Shown: positions 15,172 to 23,209 of the stretch, piece by piece
How positions within the stretch are numbered: the first letter of the stretch is position 1
Layout: each line of letters starts with the position of its first letter
Assembly (NCBI RefSeq): GCF_017168255.1
Contig: NZ_JABFAP010000001.1
Span: 881,335-945,334, forward strand
Direction of reading: 5' to 3'
Source: Agrococcus sp. KRD186
Lineage (GTDB): Bacteria > Actinomycetota > Actinomycetes > Actinomycetales > Microbacteriaceae
DNA: 64,000 bases
The notes under the pieces: generated by a model
The model's database searches: none
Told to the model about the DNA's origin: nothing
What the model saw: the letters and a program-made list of their open reading frames with translations, nothing else
Program-made: the position numbers and the translations under genes

Positions 15172-16185
15172 TCACTGGTTGGAGAACGCTGCATCGAACG
15201 CCGCGTCGGGCAACTCCCACAGCAGCGACCGCACGAAGCGCAGTGCCTCCTCAGCCCCGTGCAACCGGTCCATCCCGGCGTCTTCCCACTCGATCGAGAT
15301 AGGACCCTCGTATCCGATCGCGCGGAGCGCGCGGAAGGAGTCCTCCCACGGAACGTCGCCGCGCCCGGTCGAGACGAAATCCCAAGCGCGCCGCGGGTCG
15401 CCCCATGCCAGGTGTGACCCCAGCGCGCCGCCGCGCCCGTTCTTGGATCGGAGCCGCGTGTCCTTGCAGTCGACGTGATAGATCCGATCGCTGAAGTCGG
15501 TGATGAAGCCGACCGGGTCGATGTGCTGCCACATCATGTGCGACGGATCCCAGTTGAATCCGAAGGCCTCGCGGTGATCGATCGCCTCGAGCGCGCGCAC
15601 CGATGTCCAGTAGTCGTAGGCGATCTCACCCGGGTGCACTTCATGGGCGAATCGCACTCCCTCGCCGTCGAAGACGTCGAGGATGGGATTCCACCTGTCT
15701 GCGAAGTCCTCGTAGCCTTGATCGATCACCTCTGCAGGCACCGGCGGGAACATCGCGACGTACGGCCAGATCGACGATCCGGTGAAGCCCACGACGGTGT
15801 CGACGCCCAGCTTGCGGGCGACTCGCGCGGCGCGCTGCATGTCGGCCGCCGCACGCTGGCGCACACCCTCCTGCTCACCGTCCCCCCAGACGTACTCTCG
15901 CACGATCGCTCGGTGTCGGAAGTCGATCGGGGCGTCGCACACGGCTTGACCCGCGAGGTGGTTCGAGATGGCGTGTGCGCGCAGACCATGTCGGTCGAGG
16001 ATGTCGAGCCGCGACTGCAGGTATGCGGCGTCCTCATCTGCTCGCCGAAGATCGAGGTGGTCGCCGGACGCCGCGATCTCGAGGCCGTCGAATCCCCATC
16101 CGGCGGCCAGGCGCGCGACCTCCTCGAACGGCAGGTCCGCCCACTGACCGGTGAACAGGGTGACGGGGTGCGTCGTCGGTGTCAC
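15172..16185 (-). CDS. Sugar phosphate isomerase/epimerase-like TIM-barrel protein
   Basis: A 337-residue xylose-isomerase-like TIM-barrel protein, the last gene of the islet operon. Metal-binding positions are suggested by AHEVHPGEI (near residue 185), NWDPSHMMWQ (near 220) and YHVDCKDT (near 245). Members of this family act on keto sugars as isomerases, epimerases, dehydratases or hydratases. In levoglucosan clusters two such proteins (LgdB1 and LgdB2) carry out elimination and hydration; this gene could be one of them. The GTG start at 16185 overlaps the stop of the upstream dehydrogenase. Exact reaction is inferred from context only. Confidence 0.75.
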   Translation of the reverse strand: MTPTTHPVTLFTGQWADLPFEEVARLAAGWGFDGLEIAASGDHLDLRRADEDAAYLQSRLDILDRHGLRAHAISNHLAGQAVCDAPIDFRHRAIVREYVWGDGEQEGVRQRAAADMQRAARVARKLGVDTVVGFTGSSIWPYVAMFPPVPAEVIDQGYEDFADRWNPILDVFDGEGVRFAHEVHPGEIAYDYWTSVRALEAIDHREAFGFNWDPSHMMWQHIDPVGFITDFSDRIYHVDCKDTRLRSKNGRGGALGSHLAWGDPRRAWDFVSTGRGDVPWEDSFRALRAIGYEGPISIEWEDAGMDRLHGAEEALRFVRSLLWELPDAAFDAAFSNQ

Positions 16186-17291
16186 GCGATCCTCCCGAGT
16201 TCGGTGCTGGTGAGTTCACACCATCCTCCCCGACGTGCGGATGTGACGACGGCTTCCGTGATCTGCGCCGCACGCACGCCGTCGGAGAAGCCCGGCATCC
16301 CTGATGCCGGGTGACCCCGCACTGCCGAGATCATCTCGCCCATGAGGAGCGTGAACGACTCCTGGTATCCCTGGACGTGACCGGAAGGCGTCGTGACGTA
16401 CGGTGCGACCGCGGCCGCGGGCATCGTCTCCCCGCCCTTCGGAACGATGAGGGTTCCCTCGGTCATTCCCACCACGAGGCGATCGGGGTCCTCCTGGTCG
16501 AAGACGTACGAGGCCTCGACGCCGTCGAGCTCGAGCCAGAGCCGGTTCTTGCGTCCGCGGCTCGCCTGCGAGATGACGACGCTGCCGGATGCATCGCGGT
16601 CGGTCTCGAACAGCATCGTGACGGCATCCTCGCTGGACACCGGCACCTCGCCCTGCGGTGAGATGCGAACATCGTGCAGACGCGTGAAGCGGGCGGAGAC
16701 CCGGCTGATGCGGTGACCGCTGATGAACTCGAACAAGTCGCACCAGTGCACGCCGATGTCGGCGAACGCCCGCGAGTCGCCGTCCTCCACTCGCCAGTTG
16801 TAGGCGTCGCTGTCGGCCATCCAGTCCTGCAGATAGTGGCCGTGGGCAAGCCAGATGCGTTCGCCGGCAGCCGCGATGCGCGCACGAGCCTCGCGCACCG
16901 CCGGGTAGTACCGGTAGACGAACGGCACGACGGTCACGACGCCTGCGGCCTCAGCGGCCCGGTCGAGCCCCATCGCATCATGGAGGGTCATCGCGAGCGG
17001 CTTCTCGCAGACCACGTGCTTGCCCGCGGCGATGGCCGCGCGTGCGAGCGCAACGTGCTGTGAGTTCGGCGTGCAGATGTGTACGACATCGACCTCTGGG
17101 TCGGCGATCAGCGCCTCAGGCGAGAGAGCGCGCGCAACACCGTTTCGTGTTGCGGCATCCGCCGCGCGAGCGAGGTCGCGCCCTGCGTAGGCGACCACTT
17201 CGCCCCCGGCTGCACGCACCGCGCGGGTATGCACGGCGCCCATGAACCCGTGGCCGATGATCCCGCTGCGCACGGGCCGTGCCGCGCTCAC
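16182..17291 (-). CDS. Gfo/Idh/MocA-family oxidoreductase
   Basis: A 369-residue NAD(P)-dependent sugar dehydrogenase. The Rossmann motif is GIIGHGFMGAVH near residue 11, and the conserved EKPLAMT lies near 97, supplying the catalytic Lys. FADIGVHWCDLFEF near 180 holds the active-site Asp and His. It would oxidise or reduce a hydroxyl/keto group of a sugar or cyclitol. GTG at 17291 overlaps the permease stop (GTGA), and its own stop overlaps the next start, so it is firmly inside the operon. In a levoglucosan-type pathway it could be the 3-keto-glucose reductase (LgdC role), a guess from gene content. Confidence 0.82.
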   Translation of the reverse strand: MSAARPVRSGIIGHGFMGAVHTRAVRAAGGEVVAYAGRDLARAADAATRNGVARALSPEALIADPEVDVVHICTPNSQHVALARAAIAAGKHVVCEKPLAMTLHDAMGLDRAAEAAGVVTVVPFVYRYYPAVREARARIAAAGERIWLAHGHYLQDWMADSDAYNWRVEDGDSRAFADIGVHWCDLFEFISGHRISRVSARFTRLHDVRISPQGEVPVSSEDAVTMLFETDRDASGSVVISQASRGRKNRLWLELDGVEASYVFDQEDPDRLVVGMTEGTLIVPKGGETMPAAAVAPYVTTPSGHVQGYQESFTLLMGEMISAVRGHPASGMPGFSDGVRAAQITEAVVTSARRGGWCELTSTELGRIA

Positions 17292-18259
17292 TTCTTCCTC
17301 GACAGCGCGACGGCCGCGATGATGATGGCGCCGCGGACGACTTGCTGCTGCGCGACATCGAGCCCCGCGAGGATCAGGCCGTTGTTCACCAGGCCCATGA
17401 AGAGCGAGCCGAAGAGCGTGCCGATGATCGCACCTCGGCCACCGAAGAGGCTCGTGCCCCCCAGGATGACGGCGGCGATGACGGTGAGCTCGTCGCCTTG
17501 ACCCCATTGGAAGCGTCCTGACTCGAGTCGACCGGCGTAGAGCATGCCCGCGAGCGCTGCCACGATTCCTGACGTCAGGAGCACGGCGAACTTGATCTGT
17601 GCGGTGCGGATGCCTGTGTAGGCGGCGGCGGTCGGGTTACCGCCTGTGGCGAGCACCTGACGACCGAAGCGAGTGCGGTTCATCACGATCCAGCCGACCG
17701 CGACTGCGAGCACCGTCCAGACGAGCAGGCCGGGCACCGGACCGAAGTCACCGCCTCCGAAGATCAGGATGTACCACCGGTCGCCGATCGGCTGCGGTGC
17801 AGAGCCCGTGATCCACTGAGCGAGTCCGGCCGCGAGACCCAGCATGCCGAGCGTGACCAGGAACGACGGAATCTTCAGCCATGCCACCAGCCCGCCGTTG
17901 ATTGCCCCGATGACCGCACCAGAGGCGAGACCCGCGAGGATTCCGGGAAGGAGGCCGTAGTGCGTGATCGCCATCGCAGTCACCACGGAGGACAGTCCTG
18001 CCACAGAGCCGACGCTGAGGTCGATCTCAGCGTTGGCGATCACGAAGGTCATGGCGACTGCCATCACGGAGATCGTCGCAGTCTGCCGAACGATGTTGAG
18101 GAGGTTGTTTCCCGTCAAGAATCCGCTGTCGCCCAACATGACCGAGAACAGCACGAACACGAGGATGAACGCGATGTAGATGATGTTGCTGCGCCAATCC
18201 ATGTGCGCAGTGATCCTGCTGATCAGCGACGGCCTCTCCGTCGTTGCGGTGCTGCTCAT
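17288..18259 (-). CDS. Ribose-type sugar ABC transporter permease
   Basis: A 323-residue integral membrane permease of the RbsC/AraH family, with about nine or ten hydrophobic segments. The family motif EIDLSVGS lies near residue 81 and GGTSLFGGRG near 265. It forms the membrane channel of the importer with the ATPase encoded just upstream (ATGA overlap at 18256-18259) and the lipoprotein encoded at 21017-22180. The sugar is not known; the surrounding genes suggest a monosaccharide or anhydrosugar. Confidence 0.9.
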   Translation of the reverse strand: MSSTATTERPSLISRITAHMDWRSNIIYIAFILVFVLFSVMLGDSGFLTGNNLLNIVRQTATISVMAVAMTFVIANAEIDLSVGSVAGLSSVVTAMAITHYGLLPGILAGLASGAVIGAINGGLVAWLKIPSFLVTLGMLGLAAGLAQWITGSAPQPIGDRWYILIFGGGDFGPVPGLLVWTVLAVAVGWIVMNRTRFGRQVLATGGNPTAAAYTGIRTAQIKFAVLLTSGIVAALAGMLYAGRLESGRFQWGQGDELTVIAAVILGGTSLFGGRGAIIGTLFGSLFMGLVNNGLILAGLDVAQQQVVRGAIIIAAVALSRKK

Positions 18260-19785
18260 GCGGCTTCTCCTTGGATGATGAGTTGCAGTTGCTCCTCGCT
18301 CTCGATCTCGGCTCGCTCCAATGCACGGAACGTACTGCCTTCCCCGAGTACGACGATGCGGTCGGCGACGGCGAGCAGCTCGGGCAGCTCAGAGGAGATG
18401 AAGACGACGGCGTTGCCCTGTGACGCGAAGTCTCGAACCATGTCGAGGATCTCGGTCTTGGTGCCGATGTCGACGCCGGCCGTCGGCTCGTCCATCACCA
18501 GCAGTCGAGGGGCGGTGTTGATCCACTTCGCGACGACGACCTTCTGCTGGTTGCCGCCGGAGAGTCTGTTCACGGGCATGTCGGGGTCACTGGTCTTCAC
18601 GCCGTAGGTCCTGACGAGGTGGTCGGTGAGCCGCGCAATCTTCGCGGGGCTCACGAAGGGCCCACGCATGACGGTTCCCAGCACTGGCAGGACGAGGTTG
18701 TCGGAGACCGAGTGCTCGAGCACGAGACCCTGTTCGCGACGGTCCTCGGGGATCAGCGCGATGCCAGCTCGCTGCGCGGCACGCACACCCGAGAGCACCC
18801 GACGTTCCCCGTCGATGCGCAGCTCGCCTCGTGTCGGCCTGTCCATGCCGATGAGCACTCGAGCGAACTCCGTGCGGCCGCTGCCCATCAGTCCCGCGAG
18901 GCCGACGATCTCGCCGGCGCGCACGGTGAGATCCATCGATCGGAGCACGTGTGCGCTCGCGATGCCGACCGCCGAGAGGATGATCGGTGCTTCAGGATCT
19001 CGCTCGCGCTCGCGATAGACGAGATCGCTCGCGAGCCTCCGCCCGATGATGGCCTCGATGATCTGGGGCGACGACAGCTCGGAGAGCTGATCGCTCAGCA
19101 CGACACTGCCGTCACGCAGCACGGTGATCCGGTCCGCGACGCGGCGGATCTCGTCCATGCGGTGAGAGATGTAGACGATCGCGATGCCCCGATGCTTGAG
19201 CCGCTCGATCAGCGCGAACAGGTTCTCGACCTCATGCTTGGCGAGGCTTGCAGTCGGCTCGTCCATGACGAGCACCTTCGCGTCCTTCGCGATCGCCTTC
19301 GCGATCTCGACGAGCTGCCAGTACGCGGTCCCCAGGTTCCCGACCGTTGCGCGCGGGTCGAGAGCGACGCCCAGATCGTCGAAGATGCGACGTGCCTCGT
19401 TCTCTGCCGCCCGGTCGTCGATGAGACCGAGCCGGCCGCGCTGCTCTCGGTTCAGCGAGATGTTCTGCGCGACGGTCATCGACGGGATGAGGCTGAACTC
19501 CTGGAACACCATCCCGATCCCGGCGCGCTCCGCATCCGCAGTGTCACGGATCGTCACTTCGCGGCCGTCCACCTCGATGGTGCCCGACGTGATCGTGTAG
19601 ACCCCCTGGAGGATCTTCATCAACGTCGACTTGCCGGCACCGTTCTCGCCGGCGAGCGCATGGACTTCCCCTGCCCGGATGTCCATGTCCACCATCTTGA
19701 GCACGCTGACCGGGCCGAAGTCCTTGACCACGTCCCGCATTCGGACGACGGGCGTCGTCGTGTCGATCGCCGAGGCGCCCATCAC
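18256..19785 (-). CDS. Ribose-type sugar ABC transporter ATPase (two ABC domains)
   Basis: A 509-residue RbsA/MglA-type ATPase with two nucleotide-binding domains. Domain 1 has Walker A GENGAGKST (46-54) and Walker B VLVMDEPTA (near 172). Its signature, normally LSxGQxQ, reads LGTAYWQ (151-157) and is degenerate. Domain 2 has the family's modified Walker A GLMGSGRTE and a normal signature LSGGNQQK near 408. It powers uptake with the downstream permease. GTG at 19785 overlaps the stop of the preceding dehydrogenase; ATG at 19782 is the alternative start. Confidence 0.9.
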   Translation of the reverse strand: MMGASAIDTTTPVVRMRDVVKDFGPVSVLKMVDMDIRAGEVHALAGENGAGKSTLMKILQGVYTITSGTIEVDGREVTIRDTADAERAGIGMVFQEFSLIPSMTVAQNISLNREQRGRLGLIDDRAAENEARRIFDDLGVALDPRATVGNLGTAYWQLVEIAKAIAKDAKVLVMDEPTASLAKHEVENLFALIERLKHRGIAIVYISHRMDEIRRVADRITVLRDGSVVLSDQLSELSSPQIIEAIIGRRLASDLVYRERERDPEAPIILSAVGIASAHVLRSMDLTVRAGEIVGLAGLMGSGRTEFARVLIGMDRPTRGELRIDGERRVLSGVRAAQRAGIALIPEDRREQGLVLEHSVSDNLVLPVLGTVMRGPFVSPAKIARLTDHLVRTYGVKTSDPDMPVNRLSGGNQQKVVVAKWINTAPRLLVMDEPTAGVDIGTKTEILDMVRDFASQGNAVVFISSELPELLAVADRIVVLGEGSTFRALERAEIESEEQLQLIIQGEAA

Positions 19786-20960
19786 CGGGCTCGTGGATGC
19801 TCAGGCACCGGGGTCCACAGACCGGTGCGCCCTGACTCGAGGATCGCCTCGTCGATCAGCGCGGTCTGGTAGCCATCGGCGAAATCGGGGCGAACCGATC
19901 CGCCTTCGACGATCGCCTTCATGACTTCGTAGGCCTCGATGATCTTCGTCTCGCCGTAGCCGATGCCGAGCGCGGGGATCGGCCAGAGCGCATCGCCGTA
20001 CGGTGTGCTGGGACCGGTGTAGACCGTGCGGAAGCCCCGCCGATCGCTCGGGTCGTTCTTGAATGCGACCTGCAGCTCGTCGCGGTTCTCGTAGTTGAAC
20101 ACGATCGAGCCCTCGGTACCGTGGATCTCGAACGTGATGAAGTTGTTGCGACCCCACGCGTTTCGGGTTGCCTCGATAGAGCCCACCGCGCCGTCCCGGA
20201 ACTTGACGAGGGAGACGGACTCGTCATCGACGTCAACCTCTCCGCGCGGCCCGTCGGACTTCACGGAGCCGCCCAGGGCGTCGAACCCGCTCGACTGCAG
20301 CGGTCGGTCCTTGATGAAGGTGGAGACGATGGAGCTGACTTCGCTGATCTCGCCGACGAGATACCGGGCGAGGTCGACCACGTGCGACCCGATGTCGCCC
20401 ACCGCCCCCGATCCGGCGATCTTCTTCTGGAAGCGCCAGCTGAGCGGCGAATCAGGATCGGCGCTCCAGTCCTGCAAGTACGTGCCGCGGAAGTTCAGGA
20501 TCGTGCCGATCGCGCCCTCGTCGATGTACTTCTTCGCGAGCGCCACCGCGGGCGTGCGGCGATAGTTGAAAGCGACTGCGCTCACGACACCGGCTCGCTC
20601 GACTGCGTCGAGCATGCGCTTTGCATCCGCGGCTGACGGCGCGAGCGGCTTCTCGCAGATGACGTGCTTCCCGGCTTCGGCTGCCGCGATGGCGATCTCC
20701 GCATGCAGATGATTCGGAGTCGCGATGTCCACGACGTCGATCGTCGGGTCGTCGATGACCTCCTGCCAGGAGGTGGCGTAGCGCTCCCAGCCGAACCGGT
20801 CTGCGGCGGTCGATGCGAGCTCTTCGGTGACATCGACGACCGTCTTGCGGATGGGTCGAGCAGGCGCGGGCCAGAAGAACATCGGCATGGCTGCGTACGC
20901 GAGCGAATGGGCCTTGCCCATGAATCCGCCGCCGATGAGGGCGATGTTGATGTCCTGCAT
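19782..20960 (-). CDS. Gfo/Idh/MocA-family dehydrogenase, levoglucosan dehydrogenase-like
   Basis: A 392-residue NAD(P)-dependent dehydrogenase. The Rossmann motif is ALIGGGFMGKAHS near residue 7, EKPLAPS near 107 holds the catalytic Lys, and GDIGSHVVDLARYL near 188 holds the Asp/His. The stretch AYAAMPMFFWPAPA (near 20) and the region near RGTYLQDWSADPDSPLSWRF resemble, from memory, the characterised levoglucosan dehydrogenase of Pseudarthrobacter; this was not checked by alignment. That enzyme oxidises C3 of levoglucosan. Start at 20960 has a GAGGAG ribosome site. A strong hairpin separates it from the upstream binding-protein gene. Confidence 0.8.
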   Translation of the reverse strand: MQDINIALIGGGFMGKAHSLAYAAMPMFFWPAPARPIRKTVVDVTEELASTAADRFGWERYATSWQEVIDDPTIDVVDIATPNHLHAEIAIAAAEAGKHVICEKPLAPSAADAKRMLDAVERAGVVSAVAFNYRRTPAVALAKKYIDEGAIGTILNFRGTYLQDWSADPDSPLSWRFQKKIAGSGAVGDIGSHVVDLARYLVGEISEVSSIVSTFIKDRPLQSSGFDALGGSVKSDGPRGEVDVDDESVSLVKFRDGAVGSIEATRNAWGRNNFITFEIHGTEGSIVFNYENRDELQVAFKNDPSDRRGFRTVYTGPSTPYGDALWPIPALGIGYGETKIIEAYEVMKAIVEGGSVRPDFADGYQTALIDEAILESGRTGLWTPVPEHPRAR

Positions 20961-20980
20961 GTCTTCTCCTCTTCGAGAGC

Positions 20981-21011
20981 GTGGGGCGGCCGGCAATGCT
21001 GGCCGCCCCAC
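20981..21011 (-). terminator. Intra-operon hairpin after the binding-protein gene
   Basis: Arms at 20981-20994 and 20998-21011 (gtggggcggccggc and its partner) pair at 13 of 14 positions around a 3-base loop. It lies 6 bases after the stop of the sugar-binding lipoprotein and just before the dehydrogenase. There is no T-tract. It may protect the binding-protein mRNA or partly stop transcription, giving more binding protein than transporter. Confidence 0.65.
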
Positions 21012-21016
21012 GGTGG

Positions 21017-22180
21017 TCATTCGGTGTAGGCGTCCGTGACCGCCGCCGGCGGGTCGGCGTGGTAGACGAGCTCCCAGGCTTCGAGGACGTTGTCGTGGTC
21101 GACGGGAAGCGAGCTGAGCGCCACATACGGCGGCACATCCTCCCCCAGCACGCTGAGCGCGGCGAGACGCGCCTCCGCGACGCCCTGGTCGTACGGGAGC
21201 TGGGCGCCGAGGCCGACCACCATCTCGTCCCGCGCGAGCGCGATCGCCACGTTCGTGCCCAGGTCCTCGGTCGCGATCCGGATGTCGGTCCTGCCGGTCT
21301 CGCGCGCGGCGGCCATCACGCCCTCGGCCGGCACGTCCCACACTGCCCAGATGCCGCTGAGGTCCGGGTGCCGGGTCAGCATGGCGCTCGCGACACCCTG
21401 GGCATCGCCTGCGAAGTCAGGTCCGGCGATGCCTTGCTCCTGGACGACTTCGATGTCCGGGAACTCCTCGGTGATGGTCGCCATGAACCCGTCGTAGCGC
21501 TGCTGCGTCACGAAGAAGTCGGCCTCGTGGTAGATCACGCCGATCGTGCCCTGACCGCCCAGCGAGCGTGCCAGCAGGTAGGCAGACGTGACGCCGTTGC
21601 CGTAGTTGTCGGCGGAGACCATGGATACGTAGTCCTCCCCCGCGACGAAGCCATCGGGAACGTTGTCCATGAAGACGAGCTTCACGCCCTGCTCCGCCGC
21701 CCGCCGATAGGCAGCGGCGGTCGCAACGGGATCGGTGGGGATCGAGACGATGATGTCCGGCTGCTGGGCGAGCACGGTCTCGATGTCGGAGACCTGCTTC
21801 GCGGGATCGAAGTCGGCGTCGGTCGTCGCGATGACCTCGATGCCCAGGCGCTCGAACTCAGCGTTGAGCCCCGCGATCTGCGCGTTGGCCCAGTCGTTGC
21901 CGCCGTAGTGCATGACGATCGCCGCGGTGAGGTCCATGTCGGCGACTTCGGCGACTTGATCTTCCGTCATCTCGGTGGCCGAGAACGGCGACGGCTCTTC
22001 TCCGTTGGGACCCTCGCTGAGCACCTGGCCCGTGACTTCCTCGAGCGCGGCATCGATCTGCGCCGCGACCTCTGGATCGACTTCGGTTTGCGCTCCGTCG
22101 CTGGCTGGCGTGCAGGCCGCGAGGCCCACGAGCGCCGTGAGGGCTGCGACCGCGACGAGCGGCCGTGTGAGGTTCTTCAT
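21017..22180 (-). CDS. Sugar-binding lipoprotein of ribose-type ABC transporter
   Basis: A 387-residue periplasmic-binding-protein-like lipoprotein (RbsB family, type I fold). The signal peptide ends in a lipobox LAAC at residue 22, which would be lipid-anchored outside the membrane. The first beta strand is AAIVMHYGGNDWANAQIAGLNAEF, and substrate-contact regions are suggested at DFDPAKQVSDIETVLAQ and VWDVPAEGVM. It delivers the sugar to the permease/ATPase pair. The start at 22180 has AAGGAG at 6-11 bases upstream; the ATG two codons earlier is too close to it. It is the second gene of the operon. Confidence 0.9.
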   Translation of the reverse strand: MKNLTRPLVAVAALTALVGLAACTPASDGAQTEVDPEVAAQIDAALEEVTGQVLSEGPNGEEPSPFSATEMTEDQVAEVADMDLTAAIVMHYGGNDWANAQIAGLNAEFERLGIEVIATTDADFDPAKQVSDIETVLAQQPDIIVSIPTDPVATAAAYRRAAEQGVKLVFMDNVPDGFVAGEDYVSMVSADNYGNGVTSAYLLARSLGGQGTIGVIYHEADFFVTQQRYDGFMATITEEFPDIEVVQEQGIAGPDFAGDAQGVASAMLTRHPDLSGIWAVWDVPAEGVMAAARETGRTDIRIATEDLGTNVAIALARDEMVVGLGAQLPYDQGVAEARLAALSVLGEDVPPYVALSSLPVDHDNVLEAWELVYHADPPAAVTDAYTE

Positions 22181-22238
22181 GCACATCTCCTTTGCTGTGC
22201 GAGTCAGCGCGGTCGCGCCGCTCGGTCGTTCGGGTGCT

Positions 22239-23063
22239 TCAGTCGGCGAGGCCGTGATGCTCCAGGAAGGTCCGGCTGGTGACTGCGGCAGCCTGGAGGT
22301 CGCCCAGGTAGCCGTCGAGCTCCACCGTGATCCAGTCGTCGTACCCCGCCGCCCGCACCTCTGCGATGACTGCAGCGAGGTCGATGTCGCCGCTTCCGAG
22401 GGGGAGGAAGGCTCCCGTAGTGAGGTCGGCGTCCTTGAGGTGCACGTAGTCGAGACGGTCGGCGTACCGTCGGATGACTGCTGCGGGGTCGGAGCCGCCG
22501 ACGGCGAGATGCGCGACGTCTGCGCATAGTCCGATGCTGGAGGCGGCGAAGAGCGCGTCGATCTGCTCACCCGTCTCAGCAAGGCTTCCGAGGTGCGGGT
22601 GATAGCTGGGCACGAGGCCTTCCGCGCGTGCTCTTTCGGCGACGCGATCGAGCAACTCGCCCATGACCGCGAAGTCCTCGACGCGACGGCCGGTGCTGCG
22701 GATCGAACCGCCGCCCACGATGTAATGCCGGGCTCCCGCGGACGCCGCAACGGCGATCGATCGCTCGAACCTGGCGTACTCGTCATCGTGGGCGTCTCGA
22801 TAGATGAAGTGGCCGCCCGAGTACACGCCGGTGAGCGACAGGCCGTTGTCGGTCAGAGCGGAGCGGAACGGCTCGATGCCGTCCTCCCACCCCATCAGGT
22901 TGCCGTCGAACACCTCGACTCCTGAGAAGCCGGCCTCAGCTATGGCGGTGAGCGCGACGCCGATATCTCCCGGCGTCAGGTAGTAGCCGGTGGGAAGGTC
23001 TGTCACAGCGGCAGGGGTGCCCACAACGCCGCCCCAAGCGTTCGCCTCGTATGCAAGCTTCAT
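22239..23063 (-). CDS. IolE-like TIM-barrel protein (sugar dehydratase/isomerase)
   Basis: A 274-residue xylose-isomerase-like TIM-barrel protein and first gene of the islet operon. The metal-site residues are suggested by SYHPHLGSL (near 147), LCADVAHLAVGG (near 175) and DYVHLKDADL (near 202), an arrangement similar to inosose dehydratase IolE. It could dehydrate a 3-keto sugar, as the levoglucosan-pathway LgdB enzymes do, but an isomerase is possible. The start at 23063 has a GAGGAGGT ribosome site; the promoter and the ROK operator lie immediately upstream. Confidence 0.78.
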   Translation of the reverse strand: MKLAYEANAWGGVVGTPAAVTDLPTGYYLTPGDIGVALTAIAEAGFSGVEVFDGNLMGWEDGIEPFRSALTDNGLSLTGVYSGGHFIYRDAHDDEYARFERSIAVAASAGARHYIVGGGSIRSTGRRVEDFAVMGELLDRVAERARAEGLVPSYHPHLGSLAETGEQIDALFAASSIGLCADVAHLAVGGSDPAAVIRRYADRLDYVHLKDADLTTGAFLPLGSGDIDLAAVIAEVRAAGYDDWITVELDGYLGDLQAAAVTSRTFLEHHGLAD

Positions 23064-23098
23064 GAGTCGACTACCTCCTCGTATGACCCGACGAGCCC

Positions 23099-23127
23099 AG
23101 GCTAGCCATTTGACTTCGATAAGTCAA
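23099..23127 (-). promoter_or_regulatory. Sigma-70-type promoter of the sugar islet operon
   Basis: On the minus strand a -35 box TTGACT (23122-23127) is followed after exactly 17 bases by a -10 box TAGCCT (23099-23104). The leader before the ATG at 23063 is about 30 bases. The -35 box is embedded in the palindromic operator, so a bound repressor would block polymerase. Confidence 0.7.
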
Positions 23128-23129
23128 AT
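23108..23129. promoter_or_regulatory. Perfect palindromic operator, probably bound by the ROK regulator
   Basis: ATTTGACTT (23108-23116), spacer CGAT, and AAGTCAAAT (23121-23129) form a perfect 9+9 inverted repeat. It lies in the 146-base gap between the divergent operon and the ROK gene and covers the operon's -35 region. Confidence 0.75.
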
Positions 23130-23209
23130 GTCATTATCTCGAGGTTGAAAGTGAAGGTGTAATACGCTCGCTCACAACGTTAACCCTTCCGGAGAGTTGA
23201 GGAGGTGCG

